NCBI RefSeq assembly: GCF_000002425.4
Contig: NC_037275.1
Span: forward strand, 1,886,636 to 1,950,635
DNA from: Physcomitrium patens
Taxonomy: Eukaryota; Streptophyta; Bryopsida; Funariales; Funariaceae
DNA length: 64,000 nt
Direction of reading: 5' to 3'
The position numbers were made by a program, and so were the translations under genes. The notes beneath the pieces are model-generated. The model had not been told where the DNA came from. It made no database searches and saw only the letters and a program-made list of their open reading frames with translations. Shown here one piece after another: positions 25,301-37,654 of the stretch (position 1 is the stretch's first letter; each line of letters opens with the position of its first letter).

Positions 25301-26001
25301 TTTGCACTTTCGACGTATCTGCCCCTACAATTGTATTCTAATGCAGGGACAAGTTTAGATGCCAGGTTTCAACCTGTACTCAATAGTTTCTTCCTCACGA
25401 ACCACTGTAATATGCACTGAAAAACCGCATCATTGGATACGATAGCAACATGGGGAAAATAAGTGAAGATAGTAATACCTGAGCCAAAACAACAACTAAG
25501 GTTTCACCTGCATGCTTCCTGTTCCGTAAGTCCAAAATCTAGAACAATAGAAGACGAAATGGATTAGAGTAACTAAACTAACTTATACAATGGCCTCTAG
25601 AAGGCTTTCAACAGCTAACATGAGTTGATCACAAGAATCGACAAAGATTTTGAAGATCACTACATGAACAGGTGTGTGTGTAAATATATAACCAAACTAT
25701 TGCATCACTTGCACACCAAAAAACTTTTGAAATGGACTATCCGTTTGTTCAGAATCAGAAGCTAGAGCAACAATTGACAGGAGAGCAGCAAAATGTAGCT
25801 GAAGGAAAATTAAAATCAGACCTTCCACAAAGGGGCGTGCGAGGTAAGCAGGTGGCGAATGGAGGTGCTAACGCACAGCAACGCGCAAACATCGCGCTGT
25901 CCCAAGTACGAACTGACAAGTTGCATAACATGAGGTACCACCTCCGTCCCCCATTGGTCACGGTCACTCTCTTCACTGCTTCTGGCTAAGTCCACCCCCA
26001 T
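22388..26001 (-). CDS. F-box / leucine-rich-repeat protein, 350 aa
   Basis: Twelve minus-strand exons join in phase: 26001-25822, 25538-25479, 25168-25085, 24776-24664, 24462-24387, 24149-24079, 23852-23766, 23524-23452, 23285-23218, 23078-23010, 22786-22681, 22453-22388 (TAA). The product is 350 residues, close to Arabidopsis At3g58530 (about 353, from memory), which it follows exon by exon. An N-terminal F-box (about 19-60, VVPHVMQLVSSYLGQRDVCA) is followed by repeated LRR units of the AMN1/FBXL type: INLNACQKVTNSG, KVTDAGIEAVVRSC, SLTDRSLRAVAKHG, GVKLTDEGLVEVINAC, LSDDGLSAISECSKLETLN, NITDVGLTALAQHC and GVSDEGLESLAACC, ending RRSKEELRRLFPNLKVF. Such proteins act as substrate receptors of SCF (Skp1-cullin-F-box) ubiquitin ligases; the target is unknown. 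The second exon donor/acceptor set and all others fit GT-AG. The start ATG at 26001 is the first in frame with the F-box. Confidence 0.88.
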
Positions 26002-27720
26002 TGCTATACATCGAATTCAAACACAAAGAATTTTAAAAAAAAGAAATAAAAGAAAAAAGAAAAAAGAAAAGTGCTCGCGTATCAAAATTGGCAACACATC
26101 CAGTAATTAGTTAATTTACATACTCCGATCTCTATACCAATTCAACCCCCGCACCTCCTCCGATATATGACTAGTTCAACCAATGCATCGCATCAATTTG
26201 ACTGATCCGAACAGCCAAACTCACCACGAATAGAAACCTCCGCCTGTTATCAATTAGTTGTGGTTTACCACCGGGACAGTAATTTGAAGTTGCTCGCTTC
26301 AAACGCTAGCTCTCTCCACTTCTATACACTTCAATTTCGCTCCAAAATCCCAAAATCACAACATCCTCAGAATCGCTGTTATAGCATTCAAAAAATGACT
26401 TCGAATTTTGGAGATGCAGAATACAGCAACATAGCAACCTCGCAGCATAAATAGGACATCGATCGACTGTGAGAAGTGGCAGGAGAATGGCCAAGAAAAT
26501 CCCACCGATACACACCGTTGAAGCAGAATTCGGTGATTTCGATGAGTGAGAGCAATTACTCAAAAAAGCGTCGAGTAGAAGATCGAACGCTCCACAAATG
26601 AAGCCCTAAACGACGGCAGGAGTGAGAGAGGGAGATTGGGAAACGAGGGTTGAATAGCAGCCCGCTGGATGGATGAATTATTGCATATATTTGGTGGATG
26701 ATAGATGAGGTCAGGATGCTGTTTGTTGCTCAAATTAGTTCATAATGACCAACTTGGGACGTAGTTAATAATGAAGAACATGGAACAACATTTAACTAAA
26801 TATTTTTCGTACCAGTCGTCTGTTTGACGTAAGAAATACATTCTTTGTAATGTAACCATCCAGTATCATTTGTCCCATTTTTGTAATAATATTGAACCAA
26901 CTCGCAGATCCAAAGCCAAGCAGTAGTCACACGAACTGAGAAAGCTAGTAGAACTGGCAGCAGGCTATATATACCAGTAGCAGGGCCAAAGCTAACAGTC
27001 GTAGTAGGAGTAATCTAAGTGGTAGCCGTCATGAGAGAGACAGGGAGGAGACGGACAGACAGACACAGATACAGAGTGAGAGTGGGAGAGAGATAAGCAG
27101 AATAGGAAGAGGAAGAAGCTTGAGAGAGGGAGCGGCGAGGAGCTTCACGGGAAGGGGAAGAAAATTGGGTAGTTGATGACTGGGGCAGGGCCAACCAATT
27201 TAGCAGCAGGTCCATCACCACTCTAATCGTAATCAAACACTCACCGAAGAAGCCCAACGAAGGAACACAAATCAAAAGAAAAAAACAGGCAGAAGAAACA
27301 AACTCGTGTGGAGGAGTGGGGGAGAAGGAAGGGGTACAAGAAAGGAACAGGGGCAGCTCTTTTGCTTCGGAGCTCTTGTAATGGAGACAGGAGGAAGGGC
27401 TTTGAATATAACGAAGGCGAGGAGGGGTTAGCTGGCTTGGCAGGGCCGTGATGGAGGAAGAAACACCTTCATGGCCTGGACGAAGAGCCTTGGAGAAGCC
27501 CTAGACGACGAGTTTGTCGTCGATATCGTGGCGTCTTCAGTGTTGAGAGGATGTGGGACGTGAAGTGCGAGGTGCCATGCTCGCAAGTGTGAGTGAGGGA
27601 GGTGATGGCTTGGACATGGTGTGGTGTGACGAAGTGTTAACGGAGTTGGTGTGAGAGAGAGAGAGTGAGAGTGAGTGAGGGAGCGAGGGAAGGGGAGGGT
27701 TTACCGAGGGCTGAGGTTCT
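26002..27720. promoter_or_regulatory. Shared head-to-head promoter region
   Basis: This 1.7-kb interval separates the start codons of the F-box gene (minus) and the AAA/bromodomain gene (plus). It has no family-like frame. It contains purine-rich GA tracts near 27.03-27.12 and 27.65-27.69 kb, the latter just upstream of the plus-strand start, and an AT-rich patch near 26.7-26.9 kb between the two leaders. Both leaders and promoters must lie here; whether they are co-regulated cannot be seen. Confidence 0.5.
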
Positions 27721-28117
27721 ATGAAGGCATCGCGTGGCCATGGGCCGGCAAGGCGCGTCTCCTCTGCCAAACACCGTCGGTTTCTGCACAATGCTAAACA
27801 GTCCAAACGCAAGAGCCGTAGTTCCTTGGCAAATATGCGGATAGCCAATGCTTTGCGTCAGAGTACTGGGATTATCGGCCACAGTAAGAATAGCAATCGC
27901 AGAAACGATCACAACGATAACAGTAACAACCACAATCTGCCGCTGCAATCTGCTTCCTCCCCGCAGGTGATGTGACTTATTCTTGGTCGAATTCTGTGAT
28001 TTTCCTTCCGAGAGCCCGATGCTCCTGGATTCTGTTCGTTTTTCTGTCGCTGAGGCTAGTGGTTGTCTTTTTCGAATTCCCTTTTCATTGCATGTTTTGC
28101 TACTTTATGAACATTAT

Positions 28118-28154
<37 letters not shown>

Positions 28155-30076
28155 CTCTTTTTTTTTTTTGCATTTTAGAAGCTTGCTTGATTGGGAAATT
28201 TAGGGCAGGGTGGATTTCGTGGAGTCACTATGTTCCTCGTTGTTCACTGTTGCTTCTGGGATTGATCGCATGTTAGGCCTTGGAGACGGAAGCCAATCCC
28301 TCGATGCCATCTGATAACGTTCCCAATCAGGTCCGAATCTGTCCATGATATTCTTTGTTGTGGCATCTGAGCTCCCTGGTTTGTTTGTTCTCTCAATGTT
28401 GTCGTCTCGATCTCTCAATTGCTGGTAAAGTTTTATTTTTCCCAACCGAAACCATCTGCTATCGCGAGCATGGATGTCATGACATACGTGATCATGGCGC
28501 TAGTTGTAGGGTCGGGCACTGGCTTTTCAAGGTGCTCTAGAACAAGCTCTAATTCTGTTTTCGTTTTTATACTTTCAGAGTACCCGAGAGTGGCTACAGA
28601 ATTTCCCTCACCTTTGTAGTTGCTAGCAACCTATCGTAGCTGGCCCCATGTTGAGCTAAGTTTTTGTTTAGGGCTTCTGTGAGGGTTCACGATAACACTC
28701 ATCTAGTCCCCTAACCACTCAGCCGAACTCCATACGCTGATGGACAGTAAAGCAACTCCTGTCTATTTTTATTTTATTTTATTGAAGTACAGACTATTCC
28801 CACAGTACGATTCACCCTAAAATGGCTCGATGTTGCAGTACGCTGCTGATGCTGGTAACCTTCGGCGCTCTACAAGAAAAAGGCGTGTGTTGGTCCATGT
28901 CGACTACGATTCTGACAATAGTGAACATGAAGTATATCGAAGTCAAACAAGTCGGGTATTTACAACAATTACTTTCACAATCACTCATCTGTAACCACTC
29001 AGTTTGTTTGGAATTGGAATTGCAAAGCTGCTCGGTCTGCACTCTTATTCGAGAATGGTGTCTTCGTTTTAGAGCTTTCCTTGAATTCATTTAAGTACAC
29101 CTTTTGTACTTGACGTTATCTCATATCAGCGGTTGTCGCGTACCTCAGCCCTCTATTAGCAATTGTGATGAAATCATCTTCGCATTGTCAGCTTAGGACT
29201 TTTTTTCGATCTTCTGTTTTATCGATTTTCAAGCGTTCGTGCTAATCCGTTGTCGCCTTTCTTCATACTTTTGATAATAGGATGGGTGCTGTGTGCATCT
29301 TAGTTGCTTCAGTAGTGAAGCACCTATATGTGTGGCGAGGTGTTTGGTGCTTGACCCAGTCATTTATCTATTTTAGAAGATGCTGGTGTTCGCCCAAGTG
29401 GAGTGATTTAATCGTCTTTGCGAGCTCCTTGAACTGAGCAGCATTCATGCGTTTAATCTTCCAAACACTGTCTGCTACATTTTGATCATATTGGTATGGC
29501 TCATTTACAGTTGCCAAAACATAGATATTCTTCGTCCCACACTACCATCCACACTACCAAAGCAGAGCATATTGTAGAGGAAGAGGGTAGTCCTGAGCCC
29601 GCAGAGCCGAAAAATATGGATGCTGCTGCTGCTCCTAGAAGAGAGGGATTGCGACCGCGGCAAGGAATAAGGCCCTCAAGACTAGAGCTTTCATCTCAAG
29701 ATTTTGAAGATGATGATCGGAACTCATCTGACAGGGAGATGGGGGCGAAAGGTATCAACCCCAAATTTTAGCAATGTATTATTTGAAGTTGGACTGGAGA
29801 CCGTATCATTCAGATTTAGTATATGTTTAGCGTTTTCCTGACAAGTAACATGAAGGAAGTGAGTTTTCTACATACCGGGACTGATTCCCGAAACATGCTA
29901 AAGTCGGCGTCCTCTTCATGTTAGTCAGTACCATGCCTAGATGTGGGCTACCTCAAGGATTGTAAAAACGTGGTGGATTTTTCTTTTAGCTTTTGTATCA
30001 AGTTTTGACAGTTATTATACCATTTTGGTTGCAGATGAGGGAGAGGAAGAAGAGGAAGAGGAGCCAGAAGAGGAGC

Positions 30077-30107
<31 letters not shown>

Positions 30108-33100
30108 GGAAGAGGAGGAGGGGGAAGAAGATGAAGAGGCCGAAGAGCGAGAAGGTCGCCGTCGCTATGCTTTGCGAAACCGCACTGGTGTGCAGCGCTT
30201 TTCTCCTCGAAAGGAAGAAAGGACAACAAGGGCACCATCTCCCCGAAAAATGTTTCATGGAGGTGTGTCAGACATAACCTTTCAGGCTGTAACAAGAATA
30301 GTGGCAGTCATCTCATTTTCTGGCCATTAATATACGAGGGTCTGTGGGCACGGTATATTGTCAATAATCGCAAATTTCGCAATTGTTTGGATCCAGAAGG
30401 ATGCTCAACAGCAGTTCTTATAAGTGCTTATTAACTATGTGATGAGTTCGTGATTCTTTTTCATCATTGTATATTTTTAATTTTAATTTTTTTTTATCGA
30501 AGTCCATAGTATCCATTAATTCTTGTAAACCATATTTAAAAGCATTGAGTGATCGTCTCAGCTTACCAAGTTTTCAACGATTTTTCGTTTTTGTCATTAC
30601 AGCAGTGAGAATGTGGAATTCGTAGGCTTTTGAACCTGGATTATGTTTAACTTCGAGTTAATCTAACTCGTTCATTTATACATTTTAGGCAATGCGTCTC
30701 TGAGTTATCATATTCGTGTACAATGTACACATGAGTCCTCAGTACACCAATAGTGAGAATAGGGTACTCGAGCTTAAGTCAGGTATTGTTTCCTGATGAT
30801 CTGGCCTTAAATTGCAGGGGGCAGCTCAAAGCGTGGTCGGGAAGGTCGTCGGTCAGGAAGCAGGGTGCATAAAAGACGTCGTTCGATGAGGGCTGATGAT
30901 TCAGATGACTCATTGCTTGTGGATGAACAGGAGCAAGGTGCAGCTCCCTGGTCGCGATTAGTTCGAGGCTCTTCTCATCCGTGGCTACCTGCAGGTCTTG
31001 AGGCACCTGGTCTGAGTAATTTGAGCATGGCTGCTAGTGGTTGGAGTCAACCTGGTAGCCATTGGGCTTCGACTGCTCCAGGTATTGACATGTTGTGATG
31101 TTTACCTGTGTAATGACTTTCACAAGTGGTTTCCAATACTACAAAGAAGTGCCTCGCTGTATCAACTGTTGTAGTCAGGGAATGTTGGTTTCAGCCACAA
31201 TGGTTCACTTTCATTTCTAACTAATGTATTATTTTACGTTGAATGTTGGGAAGTAGGTGCTCAAACAGCCGGGCCAAGCTCGAAGGGAGGAGCAGATATT
31301 CAGCCAGTGCAGGTGGACGAAACAGTTGGATTTGAACAGATAGGAGGATTAGCACACTACATTGACCAACTTAAGGAGATGGTTTTCTTTCCGTTATTGT
31401 ATCCAGATTTCTTTGTCAAGTATCACATAACTCCACCTCGAGGAGTTCTTCTTTCGGGTCCACCAGGTACAGGCAAGACACTTATCGCCCGGGCCATGGC
31501 AAGTGCGGCATCCAGAGCAGGACAGAAAGTTAATTTCTACATGCGGAAAGGAGCTGATGTGCTTTCCAAGTAATGTATCCTACTCAACTTCATGTTTCGC
31601 ATTGCAACCTCCTGTTCCACGTCTGAGCGTTAGAGAGCGTGGGTACGTTTTACTGATTATTGTGCTACTGCAACTTATGTTCGGTCGGTGTTTGCGTACT
31701 TTTCCCTTGCAGATGGGTAGGAGAGGCTGAAAGACAGCTACGGATGCTTTTTGAGGAAGCGCAAAAATGCCAGCCATCAATCATCTTCTTTGATGAAATA
31801 GATGGTTTGGCTCCTGTACGTTCTAGTAAACAAGAGCAGATTCACAACTCGATTGTGTCAACTCTGCTGGCTCTCATGGATGGCCTTGATTCCCGCGGGC
31901 AGGTGGTGGTCATTGGTGCAACTAACAGGATAGATGCTATAGATGGAGCACTACGGCGACCAGGGCGGTTCGACAGAGAATTAATTTTGAACCACCCTAC
32001 ATTTGAGGCTCGAGTGGAGATTCTAGACATTCATACCAGAAAATGGCAAAAGCCTCCATCAGAAGAGTTGCGTAGAGAACTTGCAGCTGCATGTGTTGGA
32101 TACTGTGGAGCAGATTTGAAGGCTTTGTGTACAGAGGCAGCTATTCGCGCCTTCCGGAGAAAATATCCTCAAGTTTATAAGTATGTTCTAGATCTTTATT
32201 AGTGGATAGTTGCATTGTTGCTCTCTAAATGTCTACTAATGGCTATTTTTAGATGTTTTCTGTTTGCAACACTTACCATACCTGCTTTGATACATGCTTG
32301 GTCCTCGCACCATTTTGTCACACCTTGTGCTTTCGTTTTAATTTTCATTAGAAGACATTTTTGGCTTCTGGCATCCTCTGTGGTTTTTCTGAATTCTTAA
32401 GACTTTGTGGAAATTTTCTTCATTGGATAAAAGTCATTACCTGCATATCCATTTTGACGAAAAATAATTCTTGAATTTTTCAGGAGCGACGAGCAGTTTG
32501 TGATTGATGTGGAGTCTGTAGAGGTGGAAAGACGCCATTTCTTGGAAGCCATATCTGCCATTACACCTGCTTCTCATCGTGGGGCAGTAACGTATGCAAG
32601 GCCTTTTTCACCTGTGATCTCTCCGTGCCTAGAAGGACATCTTCAAATAATTATGAGAAGATTATCGGACATCTTTCCACTGATGATCCGGGACATCTCC
32701 AGCAGTAACCTGTCAGATAGCGAGGAAGATGAAAGCCCAGAACAACTGGCTCGTTTGTTTGGATTGGGATGCAGTGCTCCTCGGATTTATAGACCCAAGT
32801 TTCTTCTCTGTGGAAGTGAAGGAGCTGGCTTGGTACCTTCCGAAACTTTCCCAGTATTTGGTGTCACTTTGTGCAGCATTTGAGTTCCCAGCTTTTTCCA
32901 ACAAATTCTCATGTACTCTAGCACTTCAGATTTGGCAAGCTCTTAGTTTATAGTTCATACTTGTACATCACATTAATTCCAAGTGGCTTGCTCACTTGTG
33001 TTGTACTTCAATGTCCTCTGTGCAAAATTTGTTTGTGGTCGCCTTTGAAGCTATGAAGATGCTGATATTTTGCCTATATTTTAACCCGATTTTGGTGTTG

Positions 33101-36100
33101 TAAAACACATCAAATCTCTAAGGTTTGTGTACTGTGGTCGTTTTGGACTGTATTGTATTGGTCACTTACAACTGTCTTTGCAGCTCTTGAACTTAGAGAA
33201 TCATTCGGTTTCAGACCTGGTATACTTAATTGATCGATCGACTCTCTGGGTGTAGGATCATGTTGGACCAGCGGTGTTGCATGAGTTGGAGCGGTTCCCA
33301 GTTCATTCATTGGGGTTGCCCTCACTTCTGTCTGATCCAAGTGCAAAGAGCCCTGAAGAAGCACTGGTTCATATATTTGGAGAAGCTCGAAGAAACACGC
33401 CCTCAATACTTTACTTGCCTCAGCTTCATCTTTGGTGGGAAACGGTATGTTTGTATATTCCAGCTTGAATTACATGCGTTATTTTTATGTTACTATTCAT
33501 ATGCTTGACTTTTGTTGTAGATAGCATATCTATACAGCTGAGCATCGTTGTTTGGAGCTTGTATATCCTACAGTTGTTGGGTGCAGGATATAGTCAGATC
33601 TTGTCTTTCTGATTCTCGTATTTTCAGTTAAGTGTGGATTTGTGTTCAAGTACATTTTGCTTTAAATTCCATTATTCCATAGATCCCTATTCTGGTTGCT
33701 TAGAGCAGCTCCTGTCAAAAACTATTTAAGGGTATTGGCAGGGGTGCATATTAGAGCGATGTCAGCAGCATGTTTACAGACAGGAGGTTTGAGTCAATAG
33801 TCAATGCTCTGGTTGATTGGTACTTAATGACGATTCTTCCTTGGACCTTCGTAGGCTCATGATCAACTGCGAGCAGTGCTGAAGATGCTTTTAGATGACT
33901 TGCCTTCTGATCTTCCAGTCCTATTTCTCGGAACGGCCTCAGCATGTGGAAAGGATCTGGATGAGTGCATACGTGCCTTGTTTAGTCACAACTGGTGAGG
34001 AAAATGAGAGGTTTTCTGTTTGAAGAGTCCACAATTTATTATCTTTACTACTTGCTTAAACTCATCGCCTTACGTACTTTTTGATTCTCTATAAGCAAGA
34101 ATACCAGCTCATATTTGTACCTTAGTTTATCCTAGCTTTGTTCTCATTTCCAACGTATGTTTTAATGCTTCTGTTGATTTTGTTGCAGTTATGAAATGAA
34201 GTTACCCAGCACAGAAGCAAGGTCTAAATTCTTTGCACAGCTCGTTGATGCTGCAGTTTCTGTTCCAAGGAGAAGAGCAAACAGCCGAAATAGGCAGGAG
34301 GAGATTCTTCATGATCTTCCGAAAGCACCTAAGATTGTTAAAGGGCCAAGTGAGACAGAATTACGAGAGCGGGCCGAGATGGAGGAAAACCATCTTAGGC
34401 GGTTGCGGATGTGTTTTCGTGATATTTGTAACAGGTTCAAGCCTCACTCTTCTAATTTTTCTTGTCACTCTATTTGTTTACGAATCGTTCTTTTATATAC
34501 GTGCTTTCTCTGACAAACCGTTGTTGCAGTATGAAAGCAATTTGTCGGCAACTGCGTTCATTTTAGTTAGCATAGTGAGTTGAAGTAGGTCACGTTTATT
34601 TCTAAATTTTGATTTCTCTCGTCCGCTGTTGGGTTGTACTTGATTTTCAATGCAGACTTTTATGTGAAAGACGGTTTAGTATATTCCACTACCCAGTCAT
34701 GGACGACGAGGCTCCTGACTATCGGAATATCGTACACAATCCAATGGATGTGGCCACTCTGCTGCAACGTGTTGATAGTGGACATTACTTAACTAAGAAA
34801 GCTTTTTTGGCTGATGTCGATCTAATTCCAGCTAATGCTCAAGTATGAGCTTTTTGTTTCGTTGTAGTTTGATTGCAATTGTTATCTTTTTCTAGATTCG
34901 GTTTAGTCCCTTAGGATTGCTTGTTGTGTTATAACTAGCATACTGAGTCAGCCTTCAATATGAGAAGGGTAGTTGTGCTGAGGAATTTACTGTTACAGTT
35001 GTCTTTAGTCCTTGAGTTGTTGACTAGAAGCTTGGACATTGCGCAGGAGTATAATGGGGATGATTATCAAGGAGGTCGAATTGTCAGTAAAGCATGTGCG
35101 TTACGTGATGCGGTATGAAGCGATCCTGCTATCCACGAATTGGCTATGTTATTCTGCACCATTCCATGAGTGTCAATTTTGGGTGCTATTTGTTCAATAC
35201 AGAGGATAATATGTGGAATGGCTTCGACTTATTTACGTACTTATTGGATTGCCCAAGTTCGGAAATGTCCACAATTCCACTTAAAGGAATAATAATTCTA
35301 CATTATGCAATTTTGGGTTGACGTACTTCTATGCCCAGTTGTAAGACTAATGATCTGCTTCTTACTAAAACAGGTGCTGGGGATGGTGTCCACAATTGAT
35401 CCTGCATTAGTGAAAATTTGTGATGAAATTGCTGCTCGTGGAGGGCCTACAAAGCTTCCTGGAGTGCCCTCTGGCGTGCTAGTTCCGGCAGCTGCTCCTG
35501 CAACTGTGCGAGTTAGCGCTAGACTGCGAGGATTCCAGCCGGAGGTTGATGCTTTGAAGAATTCTGACGGAGGTGCCCGCCGGACACGGAGAAGCAGCGA
35601 GGGGCTCTTCCCTGGTAAGATCAGTGTTGGTGATCCTTACGTGTGCAACATACCTGCTGTAGTGTACTTGTTGTGGTTGTGTTCCTGTGTGTACACTAGC
35701 TCTTAATTTTCTATGATAGACTTCTCAATAGGTGAAGGGACAAATGGGAATTGCTCAGAGGGGACTCTTAACCTGGAGCCATCAGTGGAGGTGCGCACTG
35801 AAGCCGAAGAGATGCTTGTGGATAGACAGTCCTCACCAGCCCCAGAAACCTGTCATGGTGTAAGGTCTGAGACCACTGATGAACAGCAAGGAAATGGCAA
35901 CCTCAATTTGCATGAACGATCTTTGGAGACAAACAATCATAGACAAAAACCTTGCGAGGAGCAGCGAAAAATGTCTTATGAACCCTCAAATGAGGGCGAA
36001 GATGGCTGTGAAGATTCACATGAGAAGGATGAAGAGGTACTCAAGTCCCTCAAGCCGAGAATCGATGCTGTGAAAGAAAAATTGATATCGCAGACCAAGG

Positions 36101-36237
36101 GATTTGGAGTCTTTCGACTGGAGATGCTCCATGCAAACATTTGCAGACTGCTCCAGCATAATCACGGGGATTCCTGTTCTTCAAGATTGGCTTCTCTGGA
36201 GGCATTCATCTCAGATGAATCGATCTTGACTTATTGA
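27721..36237 (+). CDS. BRAT1: AAA-ATPase with bromodomain (ATAD2/Yta7/BRAT1 family), 1258 aa
   Basis: Fifteen exons join in phase: 27721-27966, 28839-28931, 29511-29751, 30035-30262, 30818-31081, 31257-31569, 31713-32180, 32484-32832, 33256-33444, 33855-33994, 34189-34434, 34656-34842, 35047-35112, 35374-35614, 35732-36237 (TGA). The order is: basic N terminus with LRRSTRKRR (about 90-98), RREGLRPRQG, a Glu-rich tract (about 195-240), RRRYALRNRTGVQR, HKRRRSMRADDSDDSLLVDE, first AAA module with Walker A GPPGTGKT (425-432) and Walker B IIFFDEID (about 485-492) plus RRPGRFDRE, a second AAA-like module whose P-loop is degenerate (CGSEGAGLDH), then a bromodomain (about 895-1010) with YPVMDDEAPDY, PMDVATLLQRVD, ADVDLIPANAQEYNGDDY including the acetyl-lysine-binding Asn. 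This is the architecture of ATAD2/Yta7 and of Arabidopsis At1g05910 (BRAT1, about 1210 aa from memory), a nuclear acetyl-histone-binding factor that opposes silencing. The inactive-looking second module is normal for the family. Exon 1 is the least certain: it has an in-frame stop just upstream of its ATG and fits phase 0, but a start in exon 2 (ATG at 28833) is possible. Confidence 0.92.
28118..28152. repeat. (CT)n microsatellite in first intron
   Basis: A CT dinucleotide run followed by a T tract, in the first intron of the AAA/bromodomain gene. Pyrimidine-rich tracts of this kind are common in plant first introns and leaders. Confidence 0.9.
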
Positions 36238-37199
36238 CACGTCAATAATTAACAGGTTGGGCTTGCGATATTTGTCCATCCAGGAAACTTTCGAATTAGT
36301 CCCCCTCATTCAATTACAAAGGAAGCTGATTGGCAACTCGGCATTTTTTGTCGTTGTGGCAACAGGTATATCCTACTAACCTGAAAGATCGCTGGTAATA
36401 ATCATCCTGCGAACACTTGAATCGTCATACAGTGAGTAATCTAATTGCGCGGATATTGGGATATAGCCGCAAATCTCTTACTTGCAAGGTTGATTTTTTA
36501 ATAGAGTATGTTCTTTTTTTCTTTTTTTCTTAGGGGAATATACAGGAACAATTTAGTAGTACTGTCCCTTAAAAGGCGTTTTTGGCAAAGCTTGTGACAC
36601 TATCGAGTTTGGAATAGAGGTAAATAGTCGGGAGGTGGTTCAGTACAGAAATCAAGCAGTCAGTGGGCATCTATTCGTCCAGGCATGATGAACAAGAGTA
36701 AGAGTTATATTTTAGAATCAAATTTATCCCTGTGATATAAGGCCATGTGGACTCCAATATGTTAAAGTTCCTTCTGATAATCAATTTATATTTTGATACA
36801 ATTCTGAATCTCGATCTCTTCAGCAATTTCTTTTTGACATATACAGTTTGTTGTGCCCTAAATATTACGTAGTCATTTTAGCCAATTCCATGATGTATGT
36901 AGTTAACTATGTATACAATTCTTTGCCCTTGTTATTTTAGCCAATTTCTAGATTGTATTAAAAATTGTATTGGGTTCAGGAGTACAAATTGCATTGTGCT
37001 AGCTTACTACTAAAAATACAATTTTTAATCAATTTTTTTTAATAGTCTATAAATAAATAATAATATGTTAAATTGTAATAATATTATAATTTTAGATTTT
37101 TCAATTGAATATAATAGTTGTATAATTATTTGTCTATTACTTAATTAAAAATATTATTCAATAATTTATAATTGTAATAGTTTGCTATGCTTACATTAA
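36238..37199. other. 3' flank of the AAA/bromodomain gene
   Basis: The first few hundred bases have mixed composition and likely include the 3' untranslated region. From about 36.9 kb the DNA turns AT-rich. No other gene is seen. Confidence 0.5.
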
Positions 37200-37351
37200 T
37201 TGTTGTGCATCAGTATATTATGTGTATACCATATTGTGTAGTTTAAAATCTATCTAAATTATGCATGCACTACTATACTTACAACAATAATAAATATCTC
37301 CAATGTGTTGGAGGCAATGTTGATAAATACACCACATGGCACCAATGTATT
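37200..37351 (+). repeat. Tandem repeat unit, left half (interrupted by Copia)
   Basis: This block aligns by eye to 42437-42585 on the other side of the Copia element: the left reads GTGCATCAGTATATTATGTG, the right ATACATCAATACATTGTATG; both continue with CATACCA-like, TTGTGTGG-like and ATAATAAATAT phrases and end near a GATAAA-ACACCA phrase. With the Copia removed the two would lie directly in tandem with a period near 150 bp. Confidence 0.75.
37347..37351. repeat. Copia target-site duplication, left
   Basis: GTATT immediately precedes the left LTR and recurs exactly at 42432-42436 after the right LTR. A 5-bp duplication is the usual length for Copia integration. Confidence 0.9.
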
Positions 37352-37636
37352 TATTGAAACATAGAAAGCAAACTCCACACAAGCAAGTTAGGACCAGCAA
37401 GGTTGCACTTCACAAATAGAATGTGGTATGAGATAACTCTTCCCATGCCAACACTTTCCTTATATACTAGTACCAAGGTACCAAGTACTACAACCCATAT
37501 GGGATATCTTCTAGGACCAGCCCTCCCTTTGTACTCTAATGTACTATAGACCAGCACCTAACCTTATGGAATATTCCTAACAACACTTGTACTCTATTGA
37601 CCTTTAGCAATTACTTAAAGAGTTCTTTTCTCAACA
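37352..37636 (-). repeat. Copia 3' LTR
   Basis: 285 bp, the left copy on the map. It differs from the right LTR at two sites. On the minus strand it starts TGTTGAG and ends TTTCAATA. Confidence 0.95.
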
Positions 37637-37648
37637 CTCCCACTTTGC
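37637..37648 (-). other. Copia polypurine tract
   Basis: On the minus strand the bases immediately before the 3' LTR read AGCAAAGTGGGAG, a purine-rich tract of the kind that primes plus-strand DNA synthesis. Confidence 0.75.
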
Positions 37649-37654
37649 TATTGG

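Noticed and set aside
27537-27848. Minus-strand frames of 103 residues upstream of the AAA/bromodomain gene
   Set aside because: They are Ser/Leu/Pro-rich products of GA-rich leader sequence and overlap exon 1 on the other strand.
29948-30295. Leu/Pro-rich frames opposite the Glu tract
   Set aside because: Antisense shadows of the GAG/GAA repeat in exon 4 of the AAA/bromodomain gene.
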